Source of the DNA: Lachnospiraceae bacterium UBA4260
GTDB taxonomy: Bacteria; Bacillota; Clostridia; Lachnospirales; Lachnospiraceae
Direction: 5' to 3'
Length of the DNA: 64,000 bases
Assembly: GCA_002395235.1 (NCBI GenBank)
Contig: DGWK01000032.1
Coordinates: forward strand, 85,828-149,827
Shown here: positions 1 to 8,596 of the stretch, one piece after another
Position numbering within the stretch: position 1 is the stretch's first letter
Layout of the letters: each line of letters opens with the position of its first letter
Notes under the pieces: model-generated
Told to the model about the DNA's origin: nothing
The model's database searches: none
Seen by the model: only the letters and a program-made list of their open reading frames with translations
Position numbers and translations under genes: made by a program

Positions 1-722
1 CTGGCCAGGACATAGTCCATGTTCCGGAAGATCTCGATCGGCGTCACGCTTCCGCTCGCAAGAGCCTGCGATTCCCCCGTCCCGTGGATGGCCAGATACT
101 CATCGCTGACAAGCTCTCTTCGAATCAGCCAGCCCAGAAAATAAGCGGCGGGAGTGCCGGCGTAGTCATAGATCGTGCCCACCTCGCTCTCGGACATCGA
201 TGCAATGCGATCTGCAAACGCTTTTTTGCCCTCCTGTGTATCAAGGCGGATTCCCTCTCCTTGAAGGCGCAGATATTCCGCCGCCGCGTCATCGAAGGCC
301 CACTCCGCCTTGTCCTTGTCAAAAGCCGGAATCTCCGCAGGCCTTATGACGTTCTTCTTCACGTTGTTTCCCTCGCTGAGCCTCGGCAAAAGAAGGCTCA
401 GTGCCGCCAGCGGGATCGAGACAATTACCCCGATCCACCCTGCTTCCGGAATGTCCAGGGCAAACCAGCTGATCCCCAGTGCCATAATGAGCACCGAGAG
501 CTTGAGCAAAAATCCTTGCAGGACCGGAAACTTACTGCCCTTACTGACCTTGTAAAAACTCACCAGCGTGATCAGGAGCATCACGGCTGCGCCGACGGTT
601 ATAGCCAGCACCATACCCAGCGGCGCGCTCTCCCCGACCGAGAACCCTGTCAGGCCAAAGAGAAACAGCAGCAGTTCCGCCACAGCACATATACTCAGAA
701 AGACATAGCGAAAGATCGTCAT
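1..722 (-). CDS. Unrecognised membrane protein, C-terminus cut off by the window edge
   Basis: An open frame runs from an ATG at 720-722 to the left edge without a stop, about 240 codons, so the true C-terminus lies outside the window. The visible part has four hydrophobic segments at about residues 5-25, 35-56, 70-90 and 96-113, then a hydrophilic domain from about 115. That domain is rich in charged helices and later contains a more hydrophobic patch (AAYFLGWLIRREL). I do not recognise the family. The gene is divergent from the patatin-like gene, and a family-B repeat lies in the intergenic space. The codon pattern and four-helix start make it a convincing gene, but function is unknown. Confidence 0.7.
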   Translation of the reverse strand, partial: MTIFRYVFLSICAVAELLLFLFGLTGFSVGESAPLGMVLAITVGAAVMLLITLVSFYKVSKGSKFPVLQGFLLKLSVLIMALGISWFALDIPEAGWIGVIVSIPLAALSLLLPRLSEGNNVKKNVIRPAEIPAFDKDKAEWAFDDAAAEYLRLQGEGIRLDTQEGKKAFADRIASMSESEVGTIYDYAGTPAAYFLGWLIRRELVSDEYLAIHGTGESQALASGSVTPIEIFRNMDYVLA

Positions 723-810
723 ATTCTCCTCCAAAATTGACATATTCATTATTTTGTAAATTGGTTTACGACCCGTCATGCGATAGAATACATACTGGAG
801 TTAATTTCCC

Positions 811-878
811 GCGCCTCCGGACGTCCATAGTCCCGAATGAGAAGTCCCCGGGACGCGGAGTGCCGCACGGTAAGTTAC
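811..878 (+). repeat. Family B dispersed repeat, partial copy
   Basis: The stretch starts GCGCCTCCGGACG, continues through a TCCCGAATG core and ends in AGTTAC. It follows the right half of the complete family-B element at 9870-10033 base for base over much of its length. It lies between two divergent genes, so it may sit in the leader or promoter region of the patatin-like gene. The left terminal repeat and the long hairpin of the complete copy are absent. Confidence 0.6.
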
Positions 879-922
879 TTGTATCCTACCACATACTTAC
901 GTTTCATAGGAGTATTGAAAAT

Positions 923-1783
923 ATGTATCAGAAAACCGGACTGGTCCTCGAAGGCGGCGCCATGCGCGGAATGTTCACCGCAGGCGTTTTAGATGTGATG
1001 ATGGAAAACGGCGTCACGTTTGACGGCGCCATGGGCGTCTCCGCCGGTGCCGTATTCGGCTGCAACTTCAAGTCCCGGCAGATCGGCCGCTCTCTGCGCT
1101 ACAACATGCGGTTCTGTGGAGATCCCAGATACTGCAGCGTTGAGTCCCTCATCAAGACCGGCGACCTCTACGGCGCTGAGTTCTGCTACGACGAGATTCC
1201 CAACAAGCTGGATCCCTTCGATGTGGAGACCTATAAAAACAACCCTATGGTCTTCTATGCGGTCTGCACCAACGTAGAGACCGGAAAGGCCATCCATAAG
1301 CGCCTGGACAACGGCGACAAGAAGGATATGGAGTACTTCCGCGCCTCCGCGTCCATGCCGCTCGTCTCCCGCATCGTGGAAGTGGACGGCTACAAGCTTC
1401 TTGACGGAGGCATCACGGACAGCATTCCGCTGGCCGCCATGGAGCGCCGCGGGTATGGTAGAAACGTCGTCGTCCTCACGCAGCCTCTGGGATTCGTAAA
1501 AGAAAAGAGCAGCACACTGCCGCTCATTCACCTCGCCATGCACAATTATCCCAATGTCATCAAGGCCATGGATGTGCGCCACATCCGCTACAATAAGCAG
1601 ACCGCCTACGTCCGCGAGCAGGAACTTGCCGGCAATGTCTTTGTCATCCGGCCATCCCATGCCCTCGGCATCAGCCGCACGGAGAGCGACCCGGCGGAGC
1701 TCCGCAGAGTCTACGACATCGGCCGCGCCGAAATGGAGAGACTGCTGCCCGCGCTCAGGGAATTCCTTGGCGACCGGGAGTGA
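923..1783 (+). CDS. Patatin-like phospholipase family protein
   Basis: A 286-residue cytosolic serine lipase of the bacterial patatin family, which hydrolyses acyl esters with a Ser-Asp dyad. The oxyanion loop GGAMRG is at residues 11-16, the nucleophile elbow GVSAG has its serine at residue 40, and a DGG motif near residue 160 (LLDGGITDSIP) supplies the catalytic aspartate. The start at 923 is chosen because AGGAG lies at 908-912 and the patatin fold begins directly (TGLVLEGGAMRG). A start further upstream would add about 62 residues that overlap the family-B repeat. There is no signal peptide. The gene stands alone. The real substrate of this subgroup is not known. Confidence 0.88.
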   Translation: MYQKTGLVLEGGAMRGMFTAGVLDVMMENGVTFDGAMGVSAGAVFGCNFKSRQIGRSLRYNMRFCGDPRYCSVESLIKTGDLYGAEFCYDEIPNKLDPFDVETYKNNPMVFYAVCTNVETGKAIHKRLDNGDKKDMEYFRASASMPLVSRIVEVDGYKLLDGGITDSIPLAAMERRGYGRNVVVLTQPLGFVKEKSSTLPLIHLAMHNYPNVIKAMDVRHIRYNKQTAYVREQELAGNVFVIRPSHALGISRTESDPAELRRVYDIGRAEMERLLPALREFLGDRE

Positions 1784-2117
1784 AGACTTACAGGAAAGCA
1801 TATTAGTGGGGATGCCGCCTTGAGCGAAAGGTACTGCCGGTGCTCTCTTTAGGCATAACCGCAATTATTGACAATTTCAGCTCCTAATTTTTTCTCTGGC
1901 ACAAGTGTTTACAAGCGAGATTGGGAGTAAAATTGTCCATGGAGCGCCTTAACACCTAGAGCTATAGAAAAAGACCTCCGAATTTGAACGGAAATCGCCG
2001 TTTTCTCGATGGCATTGGAATCTGTTACCTTCTGATATGACTATTATGCCTAAAATCACGGGGCGGCCGCATTTTTACAAATGCGGCCGCCCCACTTCGT
2101 TACCCTTATTACATTAG
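1784..2117. other. Intergenic region between convergent genes
   Basis: 334 bases with no convincing gene. The first part is non-coding and fairly AT-rich in places. The only clear structure is the hairpin at 2060-2093, reported separately. Confidence 0.5.
2060..2093. terminator. Perfect 13-bp hairpin between convergent genes
   Basis: GGGGCGGCCGCAT at 2060-2072 is the exact reverse complement of 2081-2093, with an 8-base loop. It lies 25 bases beyond the stop of the minus-strand gene ending at 2118, followed on that strand by a short T-rich stretch (GATTTTAG). It may serve both convergent genes. Confidence 0.6.
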
Positions 2118-3161
2118 TTAACGGCTGACCTCAATATTTTCTCCGTCACATACGATCGTGATATCGCCGTCCTTGGTCTGCAGACACTGTGCGCCCTTTT
2201 CCTCCAGCATCGAGACCGTCTTCTTTTCTGCCGGATTCTTTTCAGAGTCGCAGATGACCGCATAGGAAGGCTGCATGATGCCGACCATCTCTTCGAGGGG
2301 CTCATTGTAAAAGCCGTGATGAGGAATCTTGAGCACATCACATTTCTGCACGGTTCCTCCGTCCAGCCACTCCGTGATCCGCTCCTCCTCGATATCGCCG
2401 GTGAAGACCAGCCGGTTTTTCCCGAGGTCCACCGTCGTGATCAGCGAGAAATTATTGTCATATTCATCGTCGGTGTCCGGAATCTCGTAGGACGCGGGCG
2501 GCTCGACCTTGATCGCTGCGTCCCCCAGCTGCAGATTCAGGACCTCTGCGACCCGCTCGGGTTCCATCCCGAGGTCATCCAATGCGTCCACAAATTCCTT
2601 GTACTGCTTGCCGGTTCCCTCGTAGTCCGGCATCAGGATCCTGTCTACCGGAATGCCTTCCACTACCGTGTCCGCGCCTCCCACATGATCCTTGTCAAAG
2701 TGCGTGATCAGCAAAATATGGACCTTCCCGGCGCCTTTCTGCGCCAGATAGTCCAGTACTTCTTCTCCGTCTTCCTTCTCCCCGCAGTCAATGACCATCA
2801 CTGCGTCGCCGCAGGTGAGCACCATGGCGTCCGCCTTTCCGACCTTCAGGACCTGCAAGGTAAGCGGATTCAGGGAAGAATTCTCTTCCGACGCCGTCTG
2901 CTCTGTAGGCGTCACCTGATCGGACGATGCCGTCTGGTCTGCAGGCGCCGCCTGGTCGGACGACGCATCCTGCTTCCCCTGAGAAGCCGAAGGTTCCTCC
3001 TTCTCGGATCCCGTCTCCTGCTCCGTCTGCGCCGGCCGCTCTGCGTTCTCCTTGGGAGAAGAGCATCCTGTGAGCGCCGAAAGGGCGATCACACAGGCCG
3101 TCATTAATGCCGCAAGTTTTACGATTGTTATGTTTTTACGCGTTATTTTTGTCTCTCTCAT
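2118..3161 (-). CDS. Metallo-beta-lactamase-fold lipoprotein (ComEC C-terminal domain-like)
   Basis: A 347-residue secreted lipoprotein. The signal peptide ends in a lipobox (SALTGC, Cys33). A low-complexity linker of about 60 residues follows, made of degenerate SSDQ/ADQTA units, and then a metallo-beta-lactamase fold from about residue 100. The metal motif THFDKDH (His154, Asp156, Asp158, His159) is intact, and an IPHHG motif occurs later, as in the stand-alone ComEC/Rec2-like hydrolases. This group has been associated with extracellular DNA processing, but no substrate can be assigned here. The gene overlaps the upstream PsiE-like gene by 4 bases (ATGA), so the two are translationally coupled. 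Confidence 0.82.
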   Translation of the reverse strand: MRETKITRKNITIVKLAALMTACVIALSALTGCSSPKENAERPAQTEQETGSEKEEPSASQGKQDASSDQAAPADQTASSDQVTPTEQTASEENSSLNPLTLQVLKVGKADAMVLTCGDAVMVIDCGEKEDGEEVLDYLAQKGAGKVHILLITHFDKDHVGGADTVVEGIPVDRILMPDYEGTGKQYKEFVDALDDLGMEPERVAEVLNLQLGDAAIKVEPPASYEIPDTDDEYDNNFSLITTVDLGKNRLVFTGDIEEERITEWLDGGTVQKCDVLKIPHHGFYNEPLEEMVGIMQPSYAVICDSEKNPAEKKTVSMLEEKGAQCLQTKDGDITIVCDGENIEVSR

Positions 3162-3805
3162 TCCTGATTGCCTTCACTTGCTGTCACTGACTCGTCCGCG
3201 TTCACTTCTCTGTAGTCGCCGGAGATCGGCTCCGACTTTTTCCGGCGCGCCTCTGCCCTTTTCTTCATCGCGCTCTCTTTTTCTGTTCCGCTCCCTGACT
3301 TCTTCCCGGACGAGCCTCCCTTTCGGATCTCTTTCCAGTCAGAGAGCCAGTCCTGTCCCGTATGCCCATCCGCCAGGAACTCGAAGGACTCGATGAAGAG
3401 GAATTTGCGGATGAAGAAGATCACAGCGATCGCGCCTACTGTCAGCAGATTCTCCATAGCATTGCCGCCCTCCAGAACCATGTGTCTGGAAAGTGCGAAC
3501 AGAAGCACTTCCACGACACTGCCCGGCGTGTGCTTGATCAACATCTTGATAAACTCAATACCGATGACCAGGTCCAGGGCGCTCTCCAGGAAATGCCTGT
3601 AGGCCGTCGTACCGTTGCTCATGGAACCCAGCATCGGCAGCTCTCTGAGCAGCGGATACACGCTGGCCAAAAATCCGAAGGCGACGATGATCGCGATTCC
3701 GATCTCGAAGATATCCATCAGATGCTCCATATGCGCGATAATGTTGTGGATCAGATCCCCCTTCTGCTCATGTCCGTTCTTGTTTTCCTTTCCGTTTTCT
3801 GACAT
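3158..3805 (-). CDS. PsiE-like integral membrane protein
   Basis: A 215-residue protein with a charged N-terminus (about 30 residues), four hydrophobic segments between about 35 and 140, and a basic, disordered tail from about 150 rich in K, S and E. The block IGIEFIKMLIKH followed by LFALSRHMVLE and a final hydrophobic helix resembles the PsiE family (phosphate-starvation-inducible E), whose biochemical role is not established. The gene begins the two-gene operon with the metallo-beta-lactamase lipoprotein (ATGA overlap). The family assignment is by motif resemblance only. Confidence 0.6.
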   Translation of the reverse strand: MSENGKENKNGHEQKGDLIHNIIAHMEHLMDIFEIGIAIIVAFGFLASVYPLLRELPMLGSMSNGTTAYRHFLESALDLVIGIEFIKMLIKHTPGSVVEVLLFALSRHMVLEGGNAMENLLTVGAIAVIFFIRKFLFIESFEFLADGHTGQDWLSDWKEIRKGGSSGKKSGSGTEKESAMKKRAEARRKKSEPISGDYREVNADESVTASEGNQE

Positions 3806-3830
3806 TTCAAAATCCCCCGTTTGAATTTAA

Positions 3831-3942
3831 GGTTCGCAAAGCGAGCCGCTGCGCCGCGTGCGGGTTGCCTGTAAGGCAACATCTACCCTGCCGCACGCGT
3901 GTGCATCGATGAACTCAGCGGGGGACTGGTCCCCCTGAGTTC
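3831..3942. repeat. Family A multi-hairpin intergenic repeat, best-preserved copy
   Basis: Three consecutive hairpins. H1 is GGTTCGC/GCGAGCC (3831-3847). H2 is a long stem, GCGTGCGG with CCGCACGC (3856-3863 and 3891-3898), enclosing GTTGCCT/AGGCAAC (3864-3880). H3 is GAACTCAG with CTGAGTTC around GGGGGAC/GTCCCCC (3911-3942). The same order of hairpins recurs at 35286-35378 and, more decayed, at 57119-57218. Confidence 0.75.
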
Positions 3943-4186
3943 ATTTTCTCCGCCTTGACAGACGGCGATTAACCCCCAAAAAGAATTCTGCTACTTTCTA
4001 TTGTACTATAAATACCTCCGCATTCCTTGTGGTTTTTTTTCTAAAATGCTAGAGTTATCACATCGAGGAAATTTCGTGGGCAATCGGAGTGCAGCAAGAA
4101 AAATGCTGCGCGGGTCTTGCATGAGCGGATCGGTTTTCATACCATGTTCGGTCCTGACGAAATGAACCTGCACAGGGGGAGAAATT
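3943..4186 (+). other. Leader region of the ClC transporter gene
   Basis: AT-rich DNA containing a T8 run at 4033-4040, then a GC-richer stretch with a small hairpin GCAGCA/TGCTGC (4091-4109). The Shine-Dalgarno GGGGGAG lies just before the ATG at 4187. I looked for the fluoride riboswitch consensus that often precedes such genes and could not match its core. Confidence 0.4.
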
Positions 4187-5467
4187 ATGGATTTTAACAG
4201 CGAAGATTTCAGAGATCAATTAGAGGCGATCGTATTTAAGGTCAGGACGGGCTTCGTCCAGGTAATCAAACTTCTGGTCTATGGCCTGTTGTGCGGTACA
4301 CTTGTCGGCGCCGTGGCCAGCGTGTTCGCGCTCGGCATCGACGGCGCCACGCAGCTCAGGGCCCAGCACCCTTGGGTCATCTTCCTGATGCCTGTGGGAG
4401 CCGCTCTGATCGTCTTCTTCTACCAGAAATTCGACCACAGCGAGGGAACCGACACCGTCCTCCTCGCGATCACAAGAAATGAGAGTGTTCCCGGCACCAT
4501 GGCGCCGTTGATTTTTTGCTCCACCATCACATCCCATTTTCTGGGCGCCTCTGTGGGCCGCGAAGGCGCCGCCCTGCAGATCGGCGGGTGCCTGGGCGAT
4601 GAGATGGGCAAGCGCCTCCATTTCTCCGAGGGCGCAAGGCGCATCATGGTCATGTCCGGTATGAGCGCGGCCTTTTCCGCCCTTTTCGGGACGCCGCTGG
4701 CCGCAACGGTCATCGCCATGGAGATCAGCCACGTCGGTCTTCTGCAGTACGACGCGCTGGTTCCCTGCGTGATTGCCGCCCTTCCCGCCTACTATATTTC
4801 CGGCATGATGGGCGTAGAAAAACACCCTTGGGCGCTGGCAAGCGTGAAACCCTTCTCGCTTCCCATGTCCGTCGCCACCTTTTTTCTGGCTGTGCTGTGC
4901 GCCCTGGTGAGCGTACTCTTTGTCGTAGCCCTCGGAAAGATTCCGGCTCTGGCGCGAAAGATTCCGGCAAAGCCGATTCCCCGCGCCGTCATTATGTCTG
5001 CCGTCCTTCTGGGCATGACTCTTCTCTCCGGAGGCCAGTTCTATAACGGCGCCGGCGGCCATGTCATCACGGAATGCCTGCAGGGCGAGCCCGTCCCGGT
5101 CTACGCTTTCCTGCTTAAAATCCTGTTCACCGCCGTCTCCATAGCTGCCGGCTTCAAGGGCGGCGAGATCGTTCCCTCGCTCTTTATCGGCGCCACTTTC
5201 GGGTCCGTCGTCGGCCCGCTCATGGGAATTCCCTCCGGCCTTGCGGCCGCCATCGGCATGGGATGCCTCTTCAGCTGCGTCACCAACTGCCCTCTGGGAA
5301 CACTCCTGATCTGCTTCGAGATGTTCGGCTTCGAGGGCTGGCCCTATTACCTGTTGGCTATCGCCATTGCCTCCACGGTATCCGGCAACTACGGCCTCTA
5401 CCACCACCAGAAGATCCGTTACGGCAAGCTCAAGCCGGGCCGCGAGGATGCGAATGCGCATCACTGA
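4187..5467 (+). CDS. ClC-family transporter, probably the fluoride-exporting (EriC-F) type
   Basis: A 426-residue polytopic ClC protein. GREGA at residues 124-128 carries the gating glutamate Glu126, and SAAFSALFGTPLAA and GGEIVPSLFIGATFG match the conserved ClC half-repeats. The helix-C GSGIP motif of chloride-type members is absent; at that place there is EGTDTVL, followed by VPGTMAPLIF, as in ClC-F fluoride/proton antiporters. Such proteins export fluoride and protect anaerobes from toxicity. A strong ribosome site (GGGGGAG) fixes the start. The gene is monocistronic, with two hairpins after the stop. Fluoride specificity is inferred from motif loss only; a chloride channel remains possible. 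Confidence 0.8.
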   Translation: MDFNSEDFRDQLEAIVFKVRTGFVQVIKLLVYGLLCGTLVGAVASVFALGIDGATQLRAQHPWVIFLMPVGAALIVFFYQKFDHSEGTDTVLLAITRNESVPGTMAPLIFCSTITSHFLGASVGREGAALQIGGCLGDEMGKRLHFSEGARRIMVMSGMSAAFSALFGTPLAATVIAMEISHVGLLQYDALVPCVIAALPAYYISGMMGVEKHPWALASVKPFSLPMSVATFFLAVLCALVSVLFVVALGKIPALARKIPAKPIPRAVIMSAVLLGMTLLSGGQFYNGAGGHVITECLQGEPVPVYAFLLKILFTAVSIAAGFKGGEIVPSLFIGATFGSVVGPLMGIPSGLAAAIGMGCLFSCVTNCPLGTLLICFEMFGFEGWPYYLLAIAIASTVSGNYGLYHHQKIRYGKLKPGREDANAHH

Positions 5468-5493
5468 TAAAATCGTTGAATAATGACGCTGTC

Positions 5494-5524
5494 GGCTTCT
5501 CGGCGATTGAATCTCCGAGAAGCC
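5494..5524. other. Hairpin downstream of the ClC gene
   Basis: GGCTTCTCGG (5494-5503) pairs with CCGAGAAGCC (5515-5524), a perfect 10-bp stem. No T-run follows on the plus strand, so it may act as an RNA 3' end stabiliser rather than a terminator. Confidence 0.5.
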
Positions 5525-5545
5525 TTACCCATAGTCTTGAAAAGA

Positions 5546-5587
5546 ACGGGGCTGCTGCATTTGTAAAATACAGCGCCCCGTGTTTTA
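5546..5587 (+). terminator. Intrinsic terminator of the ClC gene
   Basis: ACGGGGC plus CTG pairs with CAG plus GCCCCGT across a loop of about a dozen bases. The stem is followed on the plus strand by GTTTTAT at 5582-5588. Confidence 0.65.
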
Positions 5588-5628
5588 TGTCATGGGATTC
5601 CGTGATCCGGAAGGGGTGTTCAGCCTTG

Positions 5629-5919
5629 GTTGGATCATAGGAAGAAAATTTGACCAACCTGCCCCCATGAAAAATAAGCAAGAGCCTAAAAATCTGTAAA
5701 TATCGGCGTATTTCCCGGCAAGTTGGATCAAAAGGCCGATTATAAGTGCCGTGGCCCCCATACAGTGCAGCAGCAAGCTGCCTGGTATGGGGGCAATCGA
5801 GAAAAAATCTTGCTTATAGTCCAACTCAGATGTAACTTGCTTTGATTTCTTTACTATGTGCCGGCAACCGGAAAAACCGATGGGGGCCACAGAAGAAAAT
5901 AGTATTCAAATAATCCAAC
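5629..5919. repeat. Family C nested-palindrome element, copy 1 (291 bp)
   Basis: Four half-sites at regular spacing: GTTGGATCATA at 5629, GTTGGATCAAA at 5722, and inverted TATAGTCCAAC ending at 5825 and AATAATCCAAC ending at 5919. Each is associated with a CCCCCAT or ATGGGGG block about 30-35 bases inward. The inner pair TGGCCCCCATAC/GTATGGGGGCA forms the central hairpin. The order is forward, forward, reverse, reverse, with offsets of 93, 104 (central unit) and 94 bases. I see no coding potential. It fills most of the 708-base gap between the ClC gene and FprA. Confidence 0.8.
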
Positions 5920-6022
5920 ACATTCCTCTGACCGATTGGATTGCTAAACTGATGCCGCCCGCCCCCCTTTTCCCGGCACCTGTTCAGCACTATCTTCCCA
6001 AATCTTCCATATCACACAACAA

Positions 6023-6060
6023 GGCCGCCGCACCGAGACGTATTTCTCAGTGCGGCGGCC
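6023..6060 (-). terminator. Terminator of the FprA gene
   Basis: A 15-bp stem with one mismatch (GGCCGCCGCAC plus GAG against CTC plus GTGCGGCGGCC). On the minus strand it is followed by TTGTTGTGTG. It lies about 115 bases beyond the FprA stop. Confidence 0.65.
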
Positions 6061-6175
6061 TCAAATATTCTCACTTCATTACTTGCAAAACATCCCCGGC
6101 CTGTCTGATCTGCGCCGGGCGCCCCCTCGGCGGTCACAGCCCGCCCGGAGTTCTCAGTTTGCCGGCCATAAATTC

Positions 6176-7333
6176 TCAGCCCGCCAGCTCCTCAGCAAGC
6201 TTCTCCAACGCCGCCTCGCTGTCCGCGTTCAGCGCGGACTTGATCGTGACGGTGTTCTCGGCGAAGGTGATCTTCTTGGACTTCTCAAACATGGCCTTCA
6301 TAAGCTTGGCCGCGACAGGCGCCCATGTGCCGTTCTCGATGAAAGCGATGGTGCGGTTCTGGTACTCGCGCTCTGTCAGGTGCTCGATAAAGGTGTGCAT
6401 GAACGGGAAAATGCCGTTGTTGTAGGTCGTTGTCGCAAGGACCAGTCTGTCATAGCGGAAAGCGTCCTCGACGGTCTCGGGCATGTCATCTCTCGCCAGA
6501 TCGCTGACAGCGACCTTGACGCCCTTGGCGCGCAGCATCTCAGCCAGCTTCTCGACAGCCGCCTTTGTGTGGCCGTAGACGGATGTGTATGCGATGCAGA
6601 CGCCGGGCTCCTCAGGTGTATAGGAGGACCACTTGTCATACAGGTCGATATAGTAGCCGAGGTTCTCGCTCAGCACGGGACCGTGCAGAGGGCAGATGAC
6701 CTGAATGTCGAGGCCCTGCGCCGCCTTGAGGACCTTCTGTGTCTGAAGGCCGTATTTTCCTACGATGCCAAAATAGTATCTGCGCGCTTCGCAGGCCCAT
6801 CCTTCGGGATCTTCCACGTCGTTGGCACCGAACTTGCCGAAGCCGTCCGCGGAGAAGAGGACCTTGTCCGTGCTGTCATATGTGAACATGACCTCCGGCC
6901 AGTGGACCATGGGAGCAAACACAAATTTCAGGACATGCTTGCCAAGGCACAGCTCCTCGCCGTTCCCCACGATCTGCTTCTTCATGGCGTCATTCTTTCC
7001 GTAGAACTGCTCCATGAAGGTAAAAGTCTTGGCGTTTCCGATCACGGTCGCGTCGGGATAGACCTTGAGGAAGCTCTCAATATTAGCGGAGTGGTCGGGC
7101 TCCATGTGCTGCACTACCAGATAATCCGGCTTTCTGTCGCCCAGAACCGCCGCCAGGTTGGCAAGCCACTCCTCGCCGAAGTGCTGATCGACCGTATCCA
7201 TGACGACGATCTTTTCGTCCATGATCACATAGGAATTGTAGGCCATTCCGAGCGGCACTTCATACTGTCCCTCGAAAAGATCGACCTGATGGTCATTGAC
7301 GCCGACATACTTGATATCTTCTGTAACTCTCAT
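6176..7333 (-). CDS. fprA: A-type flavoprotein (flavodiiron protein)
   Basis: A 385-residue cytosolic flavodiiron protein that reduces O2 to water and/or NO to N2O with electrons from rubredoxin or similar donors, protecting strict anaerobes. Residues 1-240 form the metallo-beta-lactamase domain with the di-iron ligands His76, Glu78, Asp80 and His81 (HMEPDH), His144, Asp163 and His217. Residues 245-385 form a flavodoxin domain beginning AYTSVYGHT, the FMN phosphate loop. Length and motif order are typical of core FDPs without a rubredoxin extension. The gene is monocistronic, with GGAGCG upstream of the ATG and a TATAAT box at 7354-7359. Confidence 0.92.
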   Translation of the reverse strand: MRVTEDIKYVGVNDHQVDLFEGQYEVPLGMAYNSYVIMDEKIVVMDTVDQHFGEEWLANLAAVLGDRKPDYLVVQHMEPDHSANIESFLKVYPDATVIGNAKTFTFMEQFYGKNDAMKKQIVGNGEELCLGKHVLKFVFAPMVHWPEVMFTYDSTDKVLFSADGFGKFGANDVEDPEGWACEARRYYFGIVGKYGLQTQKVLKAAQGLDIQVICPLHGPVLSENLGYYIDLYDKWSSYTPEEPGVCIAYTSVYGHTKAAVEKLAEMLRAKGVKVAVSDLARDDMPETVEDAFRYDRLVLATTTYNNGIFPFMHTFIEHLTEREYQNRTIAFIENGTWAPVAAKLMKAMFEKSKKITFAENTVTIKSALNADSEAALEKLAEELAG

Positions 7334-7353
7334 ATCGCGCTCCTTTATTGATG

Positions 7354-7359
7354 ATTATA
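7354..7359 (-). promoter_or_regulatory. Probable -10 box of the fprA promoter
   Basis: TATAAT on the minus strand lies about 25 bases upstream of the fprA ATG. Only a weak -35 (TTCACA, spacing near 15) is visible, so the assignment is tentative. Confidence 0.35.
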
Positions 7360-7482
7360 TTGTTTTTCTGTAATTGTGAACTTATGACGCGCATCCGGAA
7401 AACTCCCTTCCGCGCACTCCAATGTCCAATTACTAATTTACATTAAAAAGGCCTTTCCGTCCACTCCCGCATGCTCCCTTAA

Positions 7483-7521
7483 GCAAAAAACGAAAAACGG
7501 ATGACCCGAAGGATCATCCGT
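7483..7521 (-). terminator. Intrinsic terminator overlapping the end of the DUF4097-like gene
   Basis: The stem ACGGATGA/TCATCCGT (7497-7504 and 7514-7521) is followed on the minus strand by TTTTTCGTTTTTT. The last two codons and the TGA stop (7514-7516) of the gene are part of the stem. Confidence 0.8.
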
Positions 7522-8551
7522 CAATGCTTATATTTCCTCTTCCGATCTGGATCGTCAGAAATCTCTTGCCGCTCCCGGGCTGCATATACTGCTTGCCCTT
7601 GGAGTCGCCGTTATAGGTGATCTCACCGCTCTCGGTCCCGATCTCCATCCTGCAGCGGACGAGAATATCGTCTGACTGTACTTTGACATTGCCCGCGCCC
7701 ATTCCGATATTCAGGCTGTTGAAGGTGCACTCCGTCATGGAGACATTGCCGGAATCCGAATAAATATCCACCGTTCCCAGGGAGACATCCTTCATGACAA
7801 GATCTCCGCCGCCGGACTGGATCGTCACGGTGCCCGCCGTAATGCCTGTCATGATAAAAGTTCCTTCTTCCATTGCAATTCGCATCGTGTCGATGCCGAC
7901 GCCCGAAGGGATCGTGATCACGATTTCAGAGGTGATGTCATCCGACTCCGCAGCGTCCTCCGACTCCGCAGCGTTCTCCGACTCCGAGTCTTCCCCGGCT
8001 GCAGTCTCCTGCTCCGCAGCTTCTTCGGCCGTTTCCTCCGGCTCCGCTTCCGCTCCGGTATCAGCTTCCGCCTCTTTTTCAACGTCCTTGACAGCGCCTG
8101 AATCTTTTGCCGCGCCGCTGTAGCCCTCCGCGGGCTCGTCCTCGCCCAGTACGACCACCGAGCCGTCGGCGCTCTTGCGGGCCTTCTCCTGCGTTTCGGC
8201 GCTTCCCCTGCCGCTCACGACCAGGGTCTCATCCTGCACCGAGAAGGAAGGGAGGTTGTCCCATCCCGCCGGGAAGGCGATCGCAAAGTCCTCGCCCGGA
8301 CGGATCGTGAGCATCCCCTTGACGGAGTTTACCGCGATCCTGTCAAAATATTCCAGGGCATAACTCTTCTTGTTCTCCGAGACGGTATAGCCTGAAGAAG
8401 AAGTATCTGAATAAGAATTTTCTGTATAAGAGCTTTCTTTTCCTGTGTCCGCCGTATCCGCATAAGCCGGGAGTACACTCTGCCCCATCAGAGTGAGTAC
8501 AGCCAGAAGAGCCAACAGCTTCTTTCCGGCTTCCCGCAGCCAACTGTTCAT
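7514..8551 (-). CDS. Secreted DUF4097-like beta-helical protein
   Basis: A 345-residue protein with an N-terminal signal sequence (hydrophobic at about 10-30, likely cut after AYA). It then has a short S/T/Y-rich stretch, an EYFDRIAVNSVKGMLTIRPG block typical of the start of DUF4097 (adhesin-like head) domains, a very acidic insert of about 60 residues (EAEPEETAEEAAEQE-type), and a C-terminal ladder of short beta-strand repeats (TGITAGTVTIQSGGGDLVMKDVSLG). The function of DUF4097 proteins is not established. The acidic insert looks like a disordered spacer between two halves of the beta fold. The gene is preceded by a good promoter at 8597-8626 and is monocistronic. Confidence 0.72.
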   Translation of the reverse strand: MNSWLREAGKKLLALLAVLTLMGQSVLPAYADTADTGKESSYTENSYSDTSSSGYTVSENKKSYALEYFDRIAVNSVKGMLTIRPGEDFAIAFPAGWDNLPSFSVQDETLVVSGRGSAETQEKARKSADGSVVVLGEDEPAEGYSGAAKDSGAVKDVEKEAEADTGAEAEPEETAEEAAEQETAAGEDSESENAAESEDAAESDDITSEIVITIPSGVGIDTMRIAMEEGTFIMTGITAGTVTIQSGGGDLVMKDVSLGTVDIYSDSGNVSMTECTFNSLNIGMGAGNVKVQSDDILVRCRMEIGTESGEITYNGDSKGKQYMQPGSGKRFLTIQIGRGNISIDG

Positions 8552-8596
8552 ATCGCCACAATCCTTTCCTCACGCGAAACGCTCATAATTAATTTT

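Noticed and set aside
737..922. Longer N-terminus of the patatin-like protein
   Set aside because: The added 62 residues are translated repeat DNA; the start at 923 has AGGAG at the right distance.
3943..4186. Fluoride or guanidine riboswitch upstream of the ClC gene
   Set aside because: No stretch matches the conserved core bases by eye; left to a covariance search.
4220..5464. A long minus-strand frame opposite the ClC gene
   Set aside because: Rich in G, A, H and D with no hydrophobic pattern or domain; reverse shadow of the transporter.
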